NCBI RefSeq assembly: GCF_020283565.1
Contig: NC_060059.1
Coordinates: 13,585,501-13,649,500 of the forward strand
From: Trifolium pratense
Lineage: Eukaryota > Streptophyta > Magnoliopsida > Fabales > Fabaceae
Length of the DNA: 64,000 nucleotides
Direction of reading: 5' to 3'
The position numbers were made by a program, and so were the translations under genes. How positions within the stretch are numbered: the first letter of the stretch is position 1; the number at the start of each line of letters is the position of its first letter. A model generated the notes under the pieces. It was not told the origin of the DNA. It worked only from the letters and a program-made list of their open reading frames with translations, and did not search any database. Below are positions 57,951 to 64,000 of this stretch, one piece after another.

Positions 57951-60900
57951 ATGTCTTTGAAACGATTACAATTAGCTCGCACACTCTTTCGTTCATCTCA
58001 GATTCAACCAGAATCTTCATCCAATTTGTGAGTTACACTACCTTTGCATTATGCATTCCAATTTCATTTTTTCAATTTCAACACATTATGCAAAAAAATT
58101 CTTACTATGATTGCGTTGCGTTTGAATTTTGAATTTTCAGGTTTGGTAGCTGCAGAAGCTATTCCAATGCTTTAACAAACGGTAATCTCGCAATCTCTTT
58201 TGTTATCGATATTTTTCTCTGATTTTTTTATCTGTGAACATGAATTGGACTTTAATTTTCTGTGTTTTGTGTTTGATTAGGTTCTGATTGTAGTTTTAAG
58301 AGCTTCCATCCTAATTTGTTTAAAGGCAATCATGGATTTTCATCTGCTAGTGTTAAAAATTTGACACTTCGATCTACGATGGTAAATAGTAAAAGGATAA
58401 TGTTGTATTAAGATTCGAGACTTCGAATTTTTGGTTTTTGGGGTTTTGGCTTTGATTTCCTGATTTTTGTGTGTTGTCTTGTTTGTTTTTTAGGCTGCGG
58501 AGTGTTCCAATTTCATGAATGATAGAAGGATGTCAACTGCTGCAACGCAAAGACCTTCTGCACAAGTGCGGGGTGTGGTAGGCTCTCTTAAATTTCTTCT
58601 TTTTTTATTTATAGTAATGATCAAAGTGTTTTCTATTATTCTTCGTCGGCTATAGTATATATTATGTACATTACACCCAATGTGTACTTTTTGTATTGGA
58701 TTGATAAAATTTATAGAATGACTTTTGTTTTGTGGAGGATGGTAGCTTTTTATTAAGTTCTTACTAGTTATGGTTTTAAGGAAGATATTAGGTTTATTAA
58801 ATTTATAGGATGACTTCTGTTTTCTATTATTTTTTAGGTTTAAGTTCAATCTAGTAATGGTTTAAGGAGATATTAGGTTTATTAATTTTTTAGTAAGGCA
58901 ATGCTGTCATGTTTTCAGTTGATTTGTTACTATATCTTATTATCTCCAACTTATTCCCTTCTTGTATTCCATATTATGTATCAGTTATTCTTTTATATTT
59001 TAATTGACTTACTAGATTTAATATCTCATGTTTCTGTTCTGTTCAAAATTGGCAATTGAAGTGAAGGGTTTCTTCAAACAACAAGTAGTTTATTCTACAA
59101 TTAAAGCATCAAAAACATTTTTTAACATTCTAATATTCTGAAACTTTTTTAAAAGATTAATAGCATACTAGCATTTTAAATGGAAAACCACATGAGAAGC
59201 CTATGTCTTTTCAAATGGACGGTAAAGTGGATATGCTAGATGTAAGCACATGCACCATATATGTGTATTGTGCTCTAAAGTCCAAAACAGTCTTCCAGAG
59301 AGTTAATGATATAGATGGTCTTTTAGGCAACCCTCTCATTTAACAATTGCTTTGTCATTATAATACTCTTTAAAATCAATATCGGTTGCTGCCAATGATT
59401 TTTTTATTTGCAGACCAGGTATTAATTTTCATGCTTTACTGACATATCATTATTGCAGGGAGCACAGATAGCCGTGTCAAGTCCCGGTTTTATCTATGAA
59501 CCTTACGAACCTCGTGAGAAAATCCCATTTTGGCGAAGGTTAGGTCACAATTTTTTTTTTCCGAGTAAACCACCAATTTGGTTTCTGTCTCTGTAACTCG
59601 CTGTCAAACAGGTCCTCGACTCTTTCAACATCTCAAATTAGTCCCTGTCTCTGTCAAACATATTTCAATTTGGTCCCTCCATGAATATCTGTTTCACATA
59701 CTGTCAAATAATTCCCTGTGGTCATCCACTTTCTATCAAAATAGTCCCTGACATTTTCACTCCATATCGGTGCATTTAACGGTGTTAGAAAACAGAGGAA
59801 CCAAATTGAGAAACGTTTAGCGGAGACAGGGACTAATTTGATATATCGAAAGAGTTAGGGACCTATTTGAGAGCAAGCTACAGAGACAAAGACCAATTTG
59901 GTGGTTTACTTGTTTTGTTTCTCTATGGCTTTAGCTTCTTATTTCTATTATACATTCCTTCCTCTAGGTAGCCTAAAATAAATACTGCCATATATTGTTA
60001 TATGATATGAATCTGTTCCCTAAAATGTAAGCTTGCATATCTTTTTGTGGGATTTACATCTTTTCTAGGTATCTTCATTTGCCAATATGATGTGTCTTCA
60101 AGACATGTATAGCATTGCAGTTACATATAGACTATTATAACTATGCATCCTGGTCTTCTCTATAATTTCTATGATATTTGATGTATCAGGATGTTCACTA
60201 GAAGTGGTTGGAAAAGAACGAAAGACGACATGATTCTGGAGGTAAACTATAGCATATTACTTTGTTACTTTCTGTTTGCACTATTTCCCAATTTTGGAAC
60301 CAAACTATATCTATGTAATAATTTCCACTAATCCAATATTTTCATCCGCACTCCCTTTCTATTTTACACCCAATCTTGGAGAACTGCAGCATACTGTTTC
60401 TCTAAATAATAATATTATTTATTATAGAAAAAAAAATGAATTAAAGTCATGTAGAAAGTACCAAATCCTGGATAATGACAATGGGCCTTTCTTCTAATCA
60501 AATTTTGGTTTTTGCTCTGCTACAGCTCAAAAATGCTTATGCCATTGCAAAATTAAGAAAAACAGGATATTCAAAGAAACAGTTCTACAGAGAGGCTGTC
60601 AGTTTGTACAAGGAGGTATATAACTGCTATATTACGACATGTACTCTCTGCCTAGCTTTATTTTTTATTACTCACAAGAGGCGTGTTTCACAAATCAAAC
60701 AAAGTCATTGTGTTCTGTCTATAACTCATTCTTCCATACATTAATAATATTTTACTGGTTGCCTGTTACTAATCTATGCAATTAATTAGAAATCAAGGAG
60801 GACAACATTGTTGAAATCCAAACTAGGGAACCAAAACCAAACTTATTTAAAACCAGAAGGATACAATACAGAAACAGCAGTCATATATTTTCCCATTAGG

Positions 60901-61366
60901 TGAGGTCAGCTAGTACCAATCAACTCCATGAAGTTGTCATGTTTTTGTTCCCAAAAGATAGACCATTTACCTCTAGATTTGAAACTAGAGGAATCAAAAT
61001 TGTATTAATTTAATTTTCTACTAGTGAAAAACAATTCATGACAATCATGAAAGATAAATATTTTTCCTAAATGATACAGTTTTGAAACATACAAACTCTT
61101 TTAATTGTTCATTTATTGCCATATAGTGATGAATTCAAATCCTTAGCCATTTGAAGAGACTGTCAGTCTGATGGAGCAGATACATAAGTGGCATTTCATT
61201 GTTTGTTCAGTAAACAAATATTTGTGGCTTTGCCACACCTTTTGAGTATGAAGATTTGCTGCATTTTGTTTCTTTTGCAAAAATAGATTGGTAGAAACCA
61301 TAAAATAGAAGCGAAAACTGAATGGAACTGATGCTGAATTTTTTTAATTCTTAATAGATTGATCTG

Positions 61367-61414
<48 letters not shown>

Positions 61415-62872
61415 CATTTCTCTCCTCTGGCTTCATAATAGGTTCATATATTTTTACCAGCCAGAACAATTTATCATGATTGGTTCTTGTTGATTTCCTT
61501 CTTTTGCCTTGTAGTATGCATTTCATTCATTTTGTTTTAACTTTCTTTTGCTCCATGATTTCATTTGGCATATTCTTTTTCTCGCTTCTAAAAGGTTTTT
61601 TTTTTCTGCAGATAAACACACTAATAGCTAATGGTGACAAAAAATTATTAAGGAAAGCAGTTACCGAGAAGATGTTTTCTGTATGCTTCAGTTCCTTATT
61701 GTGATTTTATCTAATGTGTATTATTTTAGCTAAGACACAGCTATGTACATTTTTCATCAATAATTTTCAGATGTTTGTTTAATTTCCAGACACTTAAGAA
61801 TGAAATTAAACAAAGAGAAACTACTTGGAGCCAGGTTTATTGGGAAATGGTTGAGCCTATTGTTATGGTACGAACTCTGCGTGCTCGTATGGTGAGTATT
61901 CTTCTTCACTTTACTGTGTTTTATTTACTATTTTAGTCAAGATGATGTGGCAACTCCAAATACGAGAAAGAACACCTTCCTATACTGCATTGGCTCAACT
62001 TGTTTGTATGGATGTCTGTTTAACCTGTTAGGGCTATGCAGAAGAGCAGATATATATGATGCCGAATTGTACTAATATACATACAAGCAAGCACACATGC
62101 CACATTACATATTCTGAAAATAATAATATATATATATATATATCTTTTCTCTGTATTGTTAATTTATGGAGATTTCTTTGTCTTTACAGATTGGAGTTGA
62201 CCGGAAAGACCTAAATAAAGTATTTTATCAGCTCACTCTTGAAATTTTGGCTAAACAAGTATGCTTTACACATTAAAATTAGTTTCATTACCGAAAATTA
62301 TATACACTTAGTTTCATGAGTACTGGGACTTCAAAAACTTACGACGAATTAATGTTATTTTACTTGCAGAAATTTGAAGCATATGACTCAAAAGGTTCTG
62401 TTGTTGCTGGAGATAAAGACAAGGAGGTAAATTTACTCAATTGCTTTGCTTCCATCCTTGTATTGTAGTGTGTCTGGATATTCATTTTCTCTTTTTTATT
62501 TCTGCCAATTAGCAGAATGCATTAGATCATCAAGGCAAAGATAATCTGTTCTTTCTTTATCTTATATATTCTTCCACGATTATTGTATAAAAGGAATAGT
62601 TTATATTTACTATTTTGTGGGATGAATTATTCTATGAAATGGCAACCTGCTATAGCAGAGAGAACTTTATACCGTGGGTGCATCCATCAATTTCCATATT
62701 TTTACGCCAATATCAATTGTTTCTCAAGCTCAGTGTCCTACCCTTTTTTTAAGTGCCAGTTTTCTATGTTTTCCAGGTTCTTGTCCGTGATATATGGGTA
62801 TTTGAGAAGTCTACGTTTCACCCTGGAGCACACTGGCGTCTTTGTGGACGGATATCTCCAAAAGCATCATAG
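57951..62872 (+). CDS. Mitochondrial Tim44/mL45-like protein
   Basis: Twelve exons give 305 aa: 57951-58027, 58141-58181, 58281-58381, 58494-58577, 59459-59538, 60190-60241, 60526-60615, 61612-61680, 61790-61891, 62190-62258, 62370-62426, 62777-62872. Every junction keeps frame. The N terminus MSLKRLQLARTLFRSSQ is Arg-rich with no acidic residue, a typical mitochondrial presequence. The C-terminal half (about 175-305) matches the Tim44/ribosomal mL45 fold: REAVSLYKEINTLIANGDKK, YWEMVEPIVMVRTLRARMIG, and a closing RDIWVFEKSTFHPGAHWRLC. The best recalled relative is At5g27395, annotated as Tim44-related. It could serve in the inner-membrane import motor or on the mitoribosome near the exit tunnel; sequence alone does not decide. 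A MITE lies in the intron at 59539-60189, a (CT)n run at 61370-61407, and a stray exon 3 copy at 51296-51450. Confidence 0.92.
59564..59910. mobile_element. MITE with long inverted arms in a Tim44-like intron
   Basis: AGTAAACCACCAATTTGG and the inverted CCAATTTGGTGGTTTACT are the ends. The arms are made of repeated GGTCCCTGTCTCTGT/ACAGGGACTAA text, as in the element at 47413-47820. The target duplication was not resolved in the T-rich flank. Confidence 0.65.
61370..61407. repeat. (CT)n microsatellite in an intron
   Basis: About 19 CT units lie in the intron before exon 8 of the Tim44-like gene, 200 bp upstream of its acceptor. Confidence 0.95.
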
Positions 62873-63632
62873 CTATCTCCATGAAAGAAGGGACCAAATT
62901 TTATGGTAGTTATATATGTTCATATATTGTAACTTATTACTGTTGAGCTGATTTGCCACAGAAACCTTTTACTTTGTTCCTTTAGAGTCTTATCTTAGAG
63001 AAGTTTTGTTTTAGGAATAAAATAAAATATAGGTGTGTAAACCTATCCAAATTTTGTTTTTTGAATGAAATTGATTTGGAGATTTTTCCCCTTTCTCTTA
63101 TTCTCCTTACAAAAGAAACCTTGAGGGAAAGGTTTTTGCTAACATCAGCATAGTAAGAATTGAAAAGTAAACGTGGAAGAATGGTCAAAGTGATGCTATT
63201 CTTCCAAACCCACGATTCTTTCCACAAATAGTAATTAATAATTCCATAACATGACAACCTTGCTAATGATTTGGAAGGATTAACTAAAACAAGCTTAAAA
63301 CTTTTTGTTATTGTATTAGTGCTGATTAATTTCATTGCTCAAATGTTCCCTTCCCACGCTATAAACATAGATTATGGGAGATGCAAATAATTAGTAGTGA
63401 TGCCTTTTTATATTCTTGCTTTCTACTGTCAGATTCAAAAGTAACCAAGACTTCTTGATTAACATCCCTTCCAAGAAAAGCAAAGGATATCTTCCAAAGA
63501 TTTTCAATATCTATTTCCTAATGTAGCCATCTACATTCTTACTACCAAGATTGGGATTAATCTATATTTTTTTCCACCCTTCCCATTTTCCCTTTTGACA
63601 CTTTTATTTATCTCTTGATAAAATTTTAGCAG
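62873..63632. other. Spacer after the Tim44-like gene
   Basis: This is the 3' UTR side of the Tim44-like gene, then DNA with no supported gene. A minus-strand frame of 117 codons (62982-63335) has no domain I can name. Some of the stretch could be an intron of the gene that starts or continues at 63633. Confidence 0.4.
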
Positions 63633-64000
63633 ATGGACCAAAGAGAACTCCATCTTCAACATCCGGGCATCTGCTACAAGCTCTATAATTTCATTACTAA
63701 AACTCTGGCTTCGCAAGTGTTGAAGACAGTCACTTTAGGGTGTTCAACGCATTATAGTTATACTTCAACTGCACCAAGAGCTTCTGATTCTGAAGTAGAC
63801 AAGGTGGTAAGGTCAAAGACACCATATAATAAGGCTGAAGATAAGGATTCTCCATGCATGAAAACTAACGAGATGGTTAGAGACGACATGGCAAGATTGC
63901 CAAAAAGGATGTCTCTAAAGAAATCTGTAAGTATAAATGACAATGTGGAACATATTCTGCCAAATAAAAAGAACAAAAAGAGGAGCAAGTCCTTCCAAAA
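63633..64000 (+). CDS. Partial gene running off the right edge, unknown function
   Basis: From ATG at 63633 the frame stays open for 122 codons to the last base, unusual for this AT-rich DNA. It begins MDQRELHLQHPGICYKLYNF. It continues with a Ser/Asp/Lys-rich, hydrophilic and probably disordered stretch, and a basic end (NKKNKKRSKSF) that could be a nuclear-localisation-type cluster. The bases just before (AAAATTTTAGCAG) look like a splice acceptor, so this may be an internal exon rather than the start. I do not recognise the family. Antisense frames here are shadows. Confidence 0.45.
   Translation, partial: MDQRELHLQHPGICYKLYNFITKTLASQVLKTVTLGCSTHYSYTSTAPRASDSEVDKVVRSKTPYNKAEDKDSPCMKTNEMVRDDMARLPKRMSLKKSVSINDNVEHILPNKKNKKRSKSFQ

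Noticed and set aside
62982..63335. Minus-strand frame of 117 codons after the Tim44-like gene
   Set aside because: It is open, but I could match it to no family, found no splice or promoter context, and the composition is AT-rich. I left it unannotated as a gene.

Overview
This window is nuclear DNA of a flowering plant, very probably a papilionoid legume of the Medicago/Trifolium/Pisum type. The evidence is AT-rich DNA, genes with many short GT-AG introns, and closely packed MITEs, tRNA-derived SINEs, hAT, CACTA, Helitron, copia and Mutator-like remnants of families I recognise from Medicago. The species is inferred; no sequence search was possible.

Layout. Positions 1-28.6 kb are mostly transposon-derived, with one gene: a subgroup Ia bHLH transcription factor (16001-17640, +). 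Many repeats here can be delimited by terminal repeats and exact target-site duplications (TSDs): a CACTA element (1120-2350), a hAT element inside a SINE (3256-4320), a Stowaway MITE inside a Helitron (6255-6763), a copia relic (13968-14940), and two abutting Mutator-type MITEs (24495-24870). From 28.6 kb on there are six complete multi-exon genes, rebuilt exon by exon with reading frame kept across every junction: a sulfotransferase-like/class IV aminotransferase fusion (28633-36719, -), a class I NHX Na+(K+)/H+ antiporter (39104-42536, -), a PsbP-domain thylakoid protein (43749-46808, -), the TPM-domain thylakoid protein TLP18.3 (48110-50268, +), a GDSL esterase/lipase (51648-53174, -), and a mitochondrial Tim44/mL45-like protein (57951-62872, +). 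An open reading frame runs off the right edge (63633-64000, +). A 3.46-kb hAT element (54116-57576) carrying a tandemly duplicated, intron-containing acidic-repeat gene fragment lies between the last two complete genes.

Function. The genes do not form one pathway. Two plastid proteins (PsbP-domain and TLP18.3) are divergent neighbours. The order NHX, PsbP-like, Tim44-like and aminotransferase-like recalls Arabidopsis chromosome 5 near At5g27150-At5g27410, and TLP18.3 next to the GDSL gene recalls At1g54780/At1g54790. This suggests an old conserved gene block, recalled from memory and still to be checked.

Most unusual signals: a recurrent class of 10-24-bp micro-insertions, mostly an A-tract preceded by GTCA or a similar tetramer, flanked by 10-19-bp duplications; the acidic-repeat hAT element; a stray copy of one Tim44-like exon about 7 kb from its source; and a (TTAG)n run placed exactly on a 5' splice site.
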